From Hymenolepis diminuta (taxonomy: Eukaryota; Platyhelminthes; Cestoda; Cyclophyllidea; Hymenolepididae), in assembly GCA_900708905.1 (NCBI GenBank), contig CAADRB010000007.1:2528964-2592963 (forward strand): a stretch of DNA of 64,000 nt. The letters are read 5' to 3'. Shown here piece by piece: positions 51,001-62,720 of this stretch. The position numbers and the translations under genes were made by a program. How positions within the stretch are numbered: the stretch's first letter is position 1; every line of letters starts with the position of its first letter. The notes under the pieces are model-generated. The model worked only from the letters and a program-made list of their open reading frames with translations, did no database searches and had not been told where the DNA came from.

Positions 51001-54000
51001 TATAAATATGTGAATCACCCTCCATAAATTGCGGAGGATCCCAAGACAGCTCGATAACTCCGGCTTTTACCACCCTAATCCTCAGATTTCGAACCATTCC
51101 GGGTTCTACAAATGCACAACAATTAGCAAAACCATAAGTGAAAACAACTAGTGAGGAGAAAACTAGTGAAACTTACCTCGCGGTCCAGTCTTTCTAGTGC
51201 CAAGGGCAGTAATAATACTTTTGCCAGTACTACAGGTAGTCTTGAGAATGAAATTGTACTCAGTCGCAGGAGAAAGATTATTAAAATCCACACTGCGGCT
51301 GCTTGTTGACGCAGATAAAGTAATTCCTTTGTCACCAATTGGTTTAGCTGAAGCTAGGTAATTGCAAGAACTTCCAAAAAGATGAGGCTCTCCCCAAGAT
51401 AATGTAGCACTGTGTTCACGAACCTCAATTTTGGAGTCCCTTGGAGTTAGAGTTACTAAGGATGAGGCAAGTGGATATTTGGGTAAAATGAAAATGATTA
51501 TTAGAGATCATTTTTAAAGATAGATTAAAAGCAACAACATCCAATCACCGACCACTTATCTTTATGCATTAAAGGCATAAGTCAAACTGAATAAATCACA
51601 CTTTTTAATGTGCAAGTGGGCCCAAAGTTTATATTTAGCAAATAGGTACAAAAGAACACTGTATATTATAAGAAGGACCCAGAGAGAACTCGCACTTTCT
51701 TGAACGACATCATATTTTATTGCAAATTGCAACTGGTTGAATGAACAAACCAGACACATATGAGGACAGGAGGGGACCAGTTACACTCATCATACCGTGT
51801 CCCCATAGGGAGTTTATTACTGAGAGTTCGAATACATTAATGGTTTTTTTTCAAAATAAAACCAAACAGACACATAATAAGAAATAGACTACCAGTTCAT
51901 AGATTTTGGTTGTTACACTTTGATCTTTAGCTTATTCTTCTCCTGATAATTACTAGTACCAAAGGAGACCATTAACATTATTGTTATCTTATTCTTTTTG
52001 ACAAGTCTTACTCTCCCACCGATTTGTTATTATTTTTGTTTGTTGATTAGGCCAACACTTTCTCAATTTTAATCTAATACTAGTATCTGATTAGTGTATT
52101 TTTCTCTTTCTTATCTTGTGATCAACAGGTCTTATCACATCTACATTTTCATAAGAGGGTACATAGCTTCCAATATTATATTTACTGAAGGAAGTGGAAA
52201 ATGATTTATGAAGATTTCTATCTTGCAACAGAAATCTACAATAGTAAGTCCATTTATTTAAAGATCAATTAGAAAATACGATTTGGACAAAGGGATGCAG
52301 AGCTTACAAATTCTAGTACGTTAAAAAGAGAGAGCTCCAGATTTGACTTATAACGTTTAGCTTTGAAGTTCACCATCATAAAAGTACGCATTTAGCAACG
52401 CAAAATATAAGAAGAGTAACTAAATGGTTAATTTCTTCCTTACACTCTTGTATTCATCGCGAAGTCCTATAGCTTTAGATACCATTGTTACCTCTGTCAT
52501 ACAAACTTTCATGCCCTGAGTTATTCTGAGAGAATTCGTGTGGAGGTAAGCTTTGAAGTTGATTGGCCAAAAGTTGAATAAGATGTTGTTTTTCAAGAGT
52601 GAGGAACTAATATGATTTTAAGAGAATTAAATAAACAAATCTATGTAAATATAGTTCGTAATTCTTTTAGAGGCAATAACTTAACAATTTATGTATTAGA
52701 TTGATGATATCCATTAAGCTGTATTTAATCACGAACTGTATTATTTTAAGGTAAATTTTACTACACTTAGATGTTAACAACTTTGTTAGATGTTATAACT
52801 TACCGAAATTTGGCATGATAATTGGTATAATGTGTTTATTTTGCCAGGCATCATTGGTATAAACTGTAACAGTATAGTTGCCGGGATATGTAAAGTTGTT
52901 TTGTGGAAAAATTTCAAGGGCAATACCTGGATTTTCTTGAACATGAATCAAATGGCTCCTTGTTATGATATGCCGTTCATCAATTGAGGTATTTACCTAA
53001 AACAGTGACAAATTTAAACGACAGAAGAGAAAGGCATGCTACTTACGGCGAAATAGTAATTATTAATTTATGCAACATTTAGGGTCTAATTTGGTTTAAA
53101 AGTGACAGTTTACATGATTTCAATTGTTCTCCTAAATAATTATTGAAAATGTACAAAAAATACACGAATTCCAAATGCTTTTAAAAGGGGCATCTAAAAA
53201 ACAGTCACTGAGTAAAATATCCCTGCAGCTGTATCAAATGGAAAAATTGAAAGTAAGCGTCAGTAAAAATACAAGAATATTGATATGACCAGAAAGTTTG
53301 AGAATGAAGAATGTTAACATTTTTAGTGTAATATTAATGCACTTAACGATAGTAACTTCATATCTAATTGAATTTTCATAATCAACATACGCCGAGGATA
53401 ATGAGTGGTATCGAGTTGCATTACAAATGTTGAGCTCCATCAACATCTGCTAATGAAAACCACTTTCCTTAATGCCCAACCGCGTGCAAATAAAACTATG
53501 CTTTAACCGAACAGATTACTTCCAAATGCTCAAATTGTGAAGGTCTTGCGGACTAAACGGCGCCAATTACAACTTGTATTATGCTAAAATCATAGATTTC
53601 TGGACTGGAGTAACCAAATTTCCCAATTTCTTGTCCAAGCAATGTCTCTGATACAACTTTTTAATGTAATTAACATAACAATACTGCTAATTTAATGACT
53701 ACAGTTTTTTGACTTACTCAAAACGACGTATCTCTCTACCTTGCTCCACAATTTACCTTCTATCAGATGTCCGTCAATAAGGGTATTCTGATTCTCTAAA
53801 TCGGGATGAATACCAAATATACATATTTGGACTCTCAATCCATTATTCACCGTTATTTCGGAAGCCATATGCTAGAGACCAACTCAATACGTTATCTTTT
53901 TGAACAGAGAGAGAAAGCAGAGATGAATAAGCACGTTTAAACGTGATTTCCTCGAACAGCTTTATGGAAACCGGATATGAAAGGGAAATCAGTGGATAAT

Positions 54001-57000
54001 GCGGGATAATAATGCGCTAAAAGAATTGACACTCTCTTGCACTTGGGGTTAAAAATTAATTAGTAAACTCAGATGGGTGACGCGACTGACTGAAAGCTGA
54101 ATGGATCAGTTGATATTAACAAAAATGTGGGTAAGAAAATACAAAAAATACTGAGGCGTTGTGTATAGATAAAATGTTACCCCATCATTTTTAATTTTGT
54201 AGATAATCTTCTCGTTCTGATTACTGAATTCAAATGTGAAGCTATTTATTAATTCTGGATGAGATGCCGGCGGTCGAAATTTGAGTACAAGACTCGCTTT
54301 TTCAGGTGATACCAGGGTGAGTTTTCCGTAGACATCTTGGGGTGGATCCACTGCATGAAGGACGAAAAAATAATTTGTTAGGTAATGCAATATAAAGTAT
54401 TTAAGTTTTACATCCTTATAATAATAACAATGTCAGTTTATTAATAGCAATAGTATAGTTTATGTTGATTCGAAAGCAAATAGATAGCTATGGCTGTGGT
54501 GGAATAGCTTGCGGAATGGATAGGAAGAATTGGTTTGAGATTTTACACTTATTTTCTCTTCAACCAGGAAAAATGTGTTGTTCTTTTTACGGTGGACCTT
54601 TTGCACGGACTTGCATTTAAAATGGTGCCAATGTTGAGGATAACATCTTGATATGTGGCGTTGTCGTTTATAAGACCTAAAGCAAACGCAAATAGAGCAT
54701 TGATAGGCCTTGTTGATCAGTACTCCTGAGAAATGGTGATTCTTTCAATATTGCAAGAACATTGCTCCCTTTTCCGCAAATGTTTGCATATAAATTGTAC
54801 CTTCACTGTTTTCGTCCGGCTTATCTTGAGTTGGAGGTTTACGTTTAAAGAGGCGGAATTCGAGATTATTGTCGTTTTAGCCAATGATAGCTCGATCAAA
54901 CCAAAGGCTCCACAGATTTTGCGGGATACAGTGTCTGTCGCTGTCCTAGCTAAATTAATGATAATTGAGGGAGCTTAATTTCTAAATTATGCTCTTTCCA
55001 AATTATAACTATACTATCTCTTCTTCTCCTCTAGTATACATCCAAACAGTTTTACCGACAGACATTCGTGCATTATGCTTATCTAGGAACTTATAGGAGT
55101 TTATCTTTTGCAGCACTAAAAAACTGTTGACCATCACGACTACTATTTTTAATTTTTCCAAGGGTTCAAAGGTCTTTCATATTCTCAAATCTAGTTTATC
55201 TATGTTAAAGTAGATCTCTTCTAAACTCGGAAAGGCTGGGCTGAAGAACTAAGAATCTGTTTTTGGATGTTATTGGACTCCTCGTCACATCAAGAACGAT
55301 GTTAGTTGAGTCTCGGTGCAAGACACTTTAGCCCAGTCAAACGTTGTATAAACGTTTGAGCTTCTAAAATGGTTTTATTAGTTAACTTTCCCTTACGGGA
55401 GCAGTGTTTTGACCGATCAAGATTTTATTTTAAGTGTGATCTCATTCTGAAATTGATTACTGATACGAATGTGTCCTAGAAAAGTGTTGTTACCTTCCAG
55501 CATTTTATATACTTTTAATAACCGTAATTTAACTGTTGAGGCAATTCCTTTACTTTATTGGTTCCAACGATTTGTTATGAGATAAACTCGCAAAAAAATG
55601 GTGACCCAAATGTTTAAACTTACACTCAAATGTAGAATCTTTTTGGATTGTAGCGGTGTTGACGAAGTAATCCGGAAGATCATGGAGATATTTTTGCGGC
55701 AGATGGAACTTCAGAAGTTTTAGATCCGGTAGGTAGTCTTCTGATTCCACTGTCATCGAAAGGAGTACGGAGATCTTAGGCAGAGAACCCTTCCGACATT
55801 GATTTGAGCCCTCAATCTGTTGAGCAAAGTTTGTTCAACGAATAAAATTGAAAATTGTGATTTCATTTCTTCACAATTTCGATCATATTTTTTTCTATTT
55901 TCTTTCATTAGACAAATAAAACCAACAATTAAACAAATAAAATTGATACTTGAATCAAATAATGATATTATTAGATTTCCCAAATAAATGGTCTCAATAT
56001 GAGATACTGACCGAAATATAAACAAGCTATCATTCGTATTTAAGGAAAATAAGCAATATAAACTTACGGAATAGCTTTCAGTTGCCGTTTTATTATCATA
56101 TATTACCAAGAGACATTCCTGCGTTGTATTATCCTTTAAAACCACTATGTAAGGACCGTTTCCTCTGCTTCTAGCACTTGATAATTGCTGCACTGGTCTA
56201 TAATTAAGACGAAGAATGATTAGATGGATATACACGACTAATACATTTCTGAATGCAGACAATTAGTGGCTTAGATAGCTAGCCAGCAAGCCGATAAACT
56301 TCAAAAAATGCACTGATAGGAATCTGACTAAACAAAGCGCATTGCTGCGGTGTGTATGTCTTGTCTCGAAATTATCAAATATCATCCTTATCAACTTATC
56401 CAGACGGCTTGACAGTGATTTGGGTCTAAAACTGTTGCCAATCCAGCGGTGCTTTCATGCCCTAACACCAACAACATGAACAACATGAAGGCAACTTGCA
56501 TTCCCATACAACGCCTTTGTTTCATTAACAAGATGTCTCGGGTTAACTGTATTCTGTCTTGCCCTTCTCCCTCTCTAGTCTGAGTCAACTGTAGCCAAGC
56601 CGTGTCTAGTGGACACATATCTATCATAGGAGCAGGACTAGATCTCCTAAGAGTACTGCAGCATAGAGGAGTCATACTTTACAAGAGTGGGCAGTCGAGC
56701 AGTTGCAAAATGCACGAACTGTGAGTTTGACGGAAAAAGTGGGAAATTAAGGCAATCACAACCAAACAGGTTACATTCAAATAGGAATGCATCCACTGGA
56801 ATAAGTAAAGGGGAAAATGGATTTACTAAATCCCTTCCTATCCCAACTTAAGAGAAGAAACCGACATCGACCAACTTAGCGAAAACCAAAATCGTTTAAT
56901 GAAACAGTTATTTGCTCTCGTTAATGGAATATATCAGTCAGGTATCGTTTAGGCTCTTGTCTAGCAGAAAATGTGAGCCAAGTTTTAGATTATTTGACTT

Positions 57001-59715
57001 AGGCCAAATAGGATAGGATACTTATTCACCTTGCTTCGTAACTAGTCTCATCTCCATGTTCTTACGTAATCGGACTGTTTTCCCGACCTTGTTAAGAATA
57101 AAGTGAACTGAAGTGGACCAAGCTGTGATCCGAAGGAGCAATTTGAAGGTATTTTGAATTTTTGACATGAAGCAGGGCAATTATCAGAAACCACATAATC
57201 TATATCTTAATGAAAACAATCACTTGAAGTAAGACTCTTTTGATATTCTAACTTTATTCATAACATAAATTCGATCCAATTTCCATTACTTCTTATTGGA
57301 ACTTCCTTTTTAGTTGCTTAATTATCCAACATGACTTTTAGTGAGCTTCCAGATTCACCTGGAATAGTGCGGAACTTAAATCTCTGTTGCTTTACAACTT
57401 GCAGAAGTGATCGTGTTCTTATAACCTTCCATATGCTAATTTCTTCTCAAGAGCTATATTATTCAGGCTTTCTATTGTGAAATCAACTTATGGACTGATC
57501 TACCAGCCTTACTCTCCACTTTACCACATAGTTCATGGTTTTATTCAATAAAAATTTGCCAGATACAACTCTGCCTCCGATTCGTTTTATGTTAGGTTAA
57601 ATAGCTCAGTGATAGCTCAGCTAATCCATCTGAATCTAAACTATTTTTTTCCTGCTATTGATATTTTCTATGAAGAAAGTAAATGCTTGATCATTTCCGC
57701 AGAATTCCGACATGATCGAAAATAATGTTTTGCTTAGGATTTTATTGATTTCAGTAGTTATTGAAAGCCATAACACACATTTAACCCAGAAATAAAAGTA
57801 AGATATTTGCTAGTTCCTTATCTGGTGGGACAAGTGAAATGTGCTGGAAAAGCATGCCAAAATGTCAACCTAGTGCGACAGAAGGCAATCCGAGTACACA
57901 TAAATTTATGGTGGTTCATTCAATTGCGTATTGATGTTGCAATCCACCTCTTAACTTTAGGCTCACCAAATAGATAATTGGCATTTAATTCTGAAGTGAG
58001 ATAAAAATAACATGCTTGCCCAAGAGTGTTAACAATTTCTAAACTTTAGAAAGAACCGATTAAAGAGGTACGAGGTGGAAACAGTGAAATTCACCAATTC
58101 AATTTTTTTGGAAGTTCTTAAGTGAAATACGAATATATTTTCCCAAAATAGAGATCTTAATACCGTTTGTTATGTTCCAAGACAGAGACTAAACTAGTGA
58201 CGCCAATATAGGACAGAGAAAAATATACAAACGATTACCTTCCCTACTTTGAGGATTCCACTTCCACAAGATGATGAGGAGTGACAGAAATATTTATTTC
58301 AGGGCACAAAACAGAAAGAGGGCAGAGAATTTGAGACCAAAAAGGCGTTACTGACTAAATGCCTATTAGGCCGGGAAAAATAACAGGATGAAAATTCATA
58401 AACAACCTGAAGAAGTAGAATGGAGTTAAAGTGACAAGACATAGATTTAAAATCGATATGCGATCGTTGCTAAGCCCCAAGATGTAAACATCTGTGCATT
58501 TCTTCATTAAGAATAGCAGCATTACCACTTTTTTTCTAATATTAATGATAAAGAAATACGAAGAATGGTGCAGCTACGGTGGTCTGCTCGTACAAACTCC
58601 ATATATTTTTTAATCGTTTGCAAAAATCCATAAATAAAATATTTTGTATTAATCTTATATAGCTTAACTATTCATAGATATTTGCAATCTATTGTCATAA
58701 AATGAAAAAGAGGTATATGGATCACTTGATACAAAAGAAGACTGCTCTCATGGAAATCGGCGGTCAGCGCAAATTTCCAGAAAATTTCTGGCAGAAATGC
58801 TATTAAATATCGAAATTCTTAATACGGGGAGATATCAAGCGAACATTTCGCTCTTTGGAAATGCTCACTTTCAGTCATTTTAATCTCACTCTTAAAACAA
58901 GTACCGTCATTGAAACGAAATAGTACTGCATGATTCATTGAATTAACTTTAAGTACATTTGTACCCTTCAAGGACATTATAAAGTATAAGGGATTGTGTT
59001 TACAAAGGAATTATTAATGCTTTAACTTGCCTTGATTGTATACTGCCGATTCCTAATGGGCCTAAAATATTAAACTTTATGTTTACATAAAACAATGAAG
59101 TTAAAATTATTTATTAAACCGATTATTAAATATTTTTAGTTATGATAATGTTTGATACATTTATAACTAATAGAAACTTATGTTAGAAAATGGATTAGGT
59201 TATGATAAATAAGTAACGAGATTCTTAATATTGTTATCACCATTGTATTATAAAATAATTAACTATGTCAATCTCTTAAAACAAACTGATAAATATAGAG
59301 AAAGAAATATCGTATTACCTCCAGATACGACCGTCAAATTAACAGTAATTTGTCGAGGATCAAACAGAGTTTTCGTAGTACCAGTGACAATATATTTTGC
59401 AGATCGGCTTTTCAACTCGATTATTCTATTATTTTCATTGCGATAGTGATATGGGGGCTCATTATTAATTTTAAGGCCATCAGGTCCAGTTGCAAAAGCT
59501 TTAAATTCCAGCCGCTTATTTTGATGACAGTACTCTTCCACTTGCCAAGTTGCTGTGACAGTTAGACCATCATCCCTCTCGAGAGAAATTTTGAAATGAC
59601 GAGGGTCGGGCCAAGTTATAGGGGCCTGGGAGAGAACCACATCAGCGATAGTGACAAGGACTACCAAGGCAACATACAGACACCTGGTCGGCATGACGGT
59701 AAATGAAAAATTCAT
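48001..59715 (-). CDS. Single-pass membrane protein with about six fibronectin type III domains
   Basis: Exons (minus): 59319-59715, [one missing exon], 56068-56197, 55624-55816, 54181-54350, 52804-52996, 51177-51455, 50812-51105, 49213-49389, 48987-49136, 48338-48391, 48101-48236, 48001-48019 (TGA). All are phase-consistent from 56197 on. The N-terminus has a signal peptide (hydrophobic VALVVLVTIADVVLS). Domains in 51177-51455 and 50812-51105 are classic FN3 (SATLSWGEP ... LSPATEYNFILKT; VIELSWDPP). The others are more diverged. A transmembrane helix (LSFVIIFAIILFALVVGISI) is followed by a basic anchor KKWRSK and a tail of about 20 residues ending GDVDDQ. Exon 1 ends in phase 1 but 56197 needs phase 2, so an exon of length 3n+1 is missing from the model. 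The likely role is as an adhesion or receptor-like surface protein. I do not recognise an orthologue. Confidence 0.85.
48021..48040. repeat. (AAAT)n microsatellite
   Basis: TAAAATAAATAAATAAATAA sits directly upstream (minus sense) of the last splice acceptor of the fibronectin gene. Read on the minus strand it supplies the T-rich tract of that acceptor. Confidence 0.85.
52245..52345 (+). repeat. Dispersed repeat family 2, copy 2
   Basis: CCATTTATTTAAAGATC ... GATTTGGACAAAGGGATG ... CTAGTACGTTAAAAAGAGAG aligns with 33630-33720. It lies within the fibronectin gene intron between 51456 and 52803. Just upstream, 52155-52215 also resembles 46515-46585 (GAGGGTACATAGCTTCC against GAGGATATATAGGTTTC, then TGAAGGAA). 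Confidence 0.45.
55056..55115 (-). other. Possible 60-nt cassette exon in the fibronectin gene
   Basis: Within intron 54351-55623, an acceptor TTTTTTAG and donor GTAAAA frame 60 nt that are open in the required phase (1 in, 1 out). They read LLQKINSYKFLDKHNARMSV. INSYKF resembles an FN3 C-strand. It may be optional, decayed or chance. Confidence 0.25.
56198..59318 (-). other. Fibronectin gene intron(s), must hide one coding exon
   Basis: The phase mismatch between the flanking exons and the missing first strands of FN3 domain 2 both demand an exon here. I could not identify it. A hydrophobic open frame at 56391-56675 does not meet the phase requirement. Confidence 0.5.
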
Positions 59716-61050
59716 ATCAGTCTCGCCTAGTACATAGAGATGATTAGCCAATCACTATTCATTGAAATGAAATGGTTGAATGAGCAGACCACACCAAGGA
59801 TGGATTTCTCAACTGTTTTTAAATGCAATTAAAAGGAGCATCAAAATATTTATTAATTTGCATTTCCATCAATTAAGAAAATGATTAAGTATAGATGGTA
59901 CTGATTAGTTCGAATTATTCAAAGTCCTTATTTTATACAACTATCTCGTACGATCTACTCACGTACTTCCGTAAAGAAATGGGAGTGTAGCAGTAAAAGT
60001 GCCCAACCGCTCAATCAAATGTCATCGTTCAATACTGGTCTTTACGCGTTCAATGAGCGGAAAAGTCAACAGCGCCAGTTAAGTACGGGTAATAAAAGGA
60101 CCATCAGTAGGGGAATTTTTCATCAAAGCGACTCAAAAATAAGAGCTGAATAACGCTGAATGATGAATCTGCATTTTTCGAAATTTCTCTTTATCGCATT
60201 CTATATGAAAATACTTCGATTTTTTATTTACTAAGACTCAGTGGTGTCATTCTGCCCCAATGACCGTCTCGTTTCATTAGAATTACACTGAACTCCTCAT
60301 ACTTCATGCGCATGCTTGCCCAAGTGACTCATATGGACCGTCTTTGTACTTCCACTCACACACACGCAGACGCAAGATTGTCATTTACCTGATGCTTCTA
60401 GATCCGCTTAGGATCATCTTAGCTAGCAGAAATTTGATCAATTATACCGCAAATCCTATTTACTTTTAATAAAGTTTGAAAAGACAGCGATTAAATGTAG
60501 CCTCAATGAAAATCTATATATCTCACCTGCCTTCCTCGAAATAGCATTCTCTCACCGATAGCACTTTGTCCACTTGTCCAAACAGTGAAATGTGTACTTC
60601 ATAAATAGTAATAAATAAAGATACATATATATGATATATAGAAAGGTACGTTATCACTAAGACACTTCAATAAAGTGCTTACTCCCAATTTGAGCTTGAT
60701 TAAATGAAGCCGGATCTATACTATGCACCCATGTCCACACCTAGTTTGTCCACATTGATTGGACCATGACAGGTGCTAATAGTGCTCAATGTTAAACAAC
60801 TAGCTTGTGGATGTCTCCACAGCGATTAATCTTCCTACCAATTCGCCTAATTTCCTGACGCGTAAGCAAATGGAAACCGGGTAGACGGATTTCCAATCCA
60901 CGTTCACCCACACCATTTTAAAAATTTTCTCGCCACATTCTCCGCACCCCATCCACGGGATTGATTCAACTCTCCAACTCCTATTATTAGGTCCACTTTT
61001 CCCTTCCCTTCTATATCTCTGTCTCCTCAACTACCTTCTGCTTTTATATT

Positions 61051-61136
61051 CTACTCTCCCTCCCTCCTCCCCTCCCTCCCTCCATAAATGCCACCCTCCC
61101 TCTCTCGATCTCGCTCTCGCTCTCACTCTCACTCTT
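61051..61136. repeat. Pyrimidine-rich low-complexity tract (CCCT and TCTCGC/TCTCAC units)
   Basis: The stretch consists of CCCTCCCT units followed by imperfect hexamers TCTCGC and TCTCAC. Its complement is a GAGA-type tract. It lies about 1.4 kb upstream of the fibronectin gene start. Confidence 0.8.
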
Positions 61137-62695
61137 CTAATTTGCACAACAGTAATATCCTTTTTAATTCTTCCCCCTTCGTACTCTCCTCTGGCTTTAC
61201 TTCTAGTGGCCCTAGATTTCATTCCCAGCCAAATTGCAGTAGGGTAATAAAGTAACCATCGTAAATATAACAACCCACTGCAATTTCAACATTAAAATAC
61301 TGCTTACTTTGTACATGCTAACAACGTGTACGATTTATTGTGCGATACATTGTTTGGCCATTTTATTTGACCACTAGTTGGAGATGGTGGGATACGAATA
61401 ACGAAGAAAGCAGAAAAACAATGCGGTTTCGGGCATAATTCGCTCACTTGAATAGGGCAATACGTTAATTCATTTGACAGCAAGTTCACATCTGCTGAGG
61501 GAAAGTTTGGCAGAACAGGGTATAGTAGAGTGAATGTCATGGTGCATGTGTTTCGTTGGAATTTTCGACAAAGATGGTTCTGGGTTCCAGGGAGAATACA
61601 TTAACACCGCGGAAGGTACCGAAAGAAACCTGCTCTTCGCTAAGGAAGGAAGAGTGGATGGATGGATGAGCAAAGGTCGACAGAACCATTCTAGTCCCAT
61701 TATCTAGACATCTGCATGGCGATCTTGCTTGAATTTGCGTAACCGATGGAGTTCTGCACACTTCAGCAGTAGCGCCGACATGACATATGCATGTATACTC
61801 TCCTTCTAAAATATGAATGATAAACTTCAAATTCAAAAAAACTTAAAGACAACTAGAGAAGAATAGACGACAGGAGCGTAAGGAAGAAAGGGAGGGAGAA
61901 AGACAGTTAAAGGCCATGGAGGTGTAGAAAGAACAGAGTAGCAGTTGTGACTTTCTATTATCTGGTGTGCATACCAGCTTTTATCCGTTATCAGACAAAT
62001 TTGAGCTGTTTGGTGAATAGCAATAATGGAATGATCATTTATGAAAATGCTCAAAGTTGCCTGCAAACTAATTCTATTTCTACAGGAAATTCTCCAGTTT
62101 CCTGATAGAGGAAATGACTAGACGGTACTTATTACCATTTCAGAAGACGAGGTGTCACGTTTCACCTTACTCATCATTTGGTAGACGTAAAATTGAAAGG
62201 TTTGCGCTTCTCAGAGCAAATCATATTTCATCAGAAAATAATATCCGATCAATTTGGGATAAATATTAAATGAATATTATAAGTGCGGAATTAAATGAAA
62301 AGCGGATTTCTCATCCTCGTTCATGCCCATCATTTTAAACATTATCTTGCCATTTGGTTTAAATAAGAGGGAAAAGATAGGATTTGGTTAAAACGATATA
62401 ATATTTAATTTTATTTCTTATAGAAATAAGCTCAAATAAGTTGTCAAATGAAATTCAAATGCAAGTCTGGGTCATAACAGAATTTAGTGACCTGGATTGA
62501 AAAATGCGGATGATGCAACTCGTCAAAAAGATGATTCAAAGGAAAGATTCCGGGTGCCTATTTGTACGTGATAGGAGGTAAGAGAAATTGCGATTATGAT
62601 CAATGGTGGGGCGAAAAGAGCAATTTGGTTCGTGAAAGCGTTTCTAAATACTATAAAAGGTGGGTGAGTATAATAACAAATCCAGTACAGAAGGA

Positions 62696-62720
62696 GGGAA
62701 GGGGGGAGGGGGTAGAGGGG
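62696..62720 (+). other. G-quadruplex-forming motif
   Basis: Four runs (GGG, GGGGGG, GGGGG, GGGG) are separated by 2, 1 and 4 bases, which fits the G3+N1-7 rule. The surrounding 60 bases are also almost pure purine. Confidence 0.75.

Noticed and set aside
56391..56675. Minus-strand frame with a signal-peptide-like segment (MGMQVAFMLFMLLVLG)
   Set aside because: No donor in the correct phase joins it to the next fibronectin exon. It is probably chance hydrophobicity, although an alternative first exon cannot be fully excluded.
57030..57140. Minus-strand stretch with SDHSLV, like the endonuclease of LINE elements
   Set aside because: Only a few residues match and frames break at once; too little to call a LINE.
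61537..61836. Minus-strand 99-residue cysteine-containing frame
   Set aside because: No domain pattern, no splice context, and overlapping frames of similar length on the same strand.
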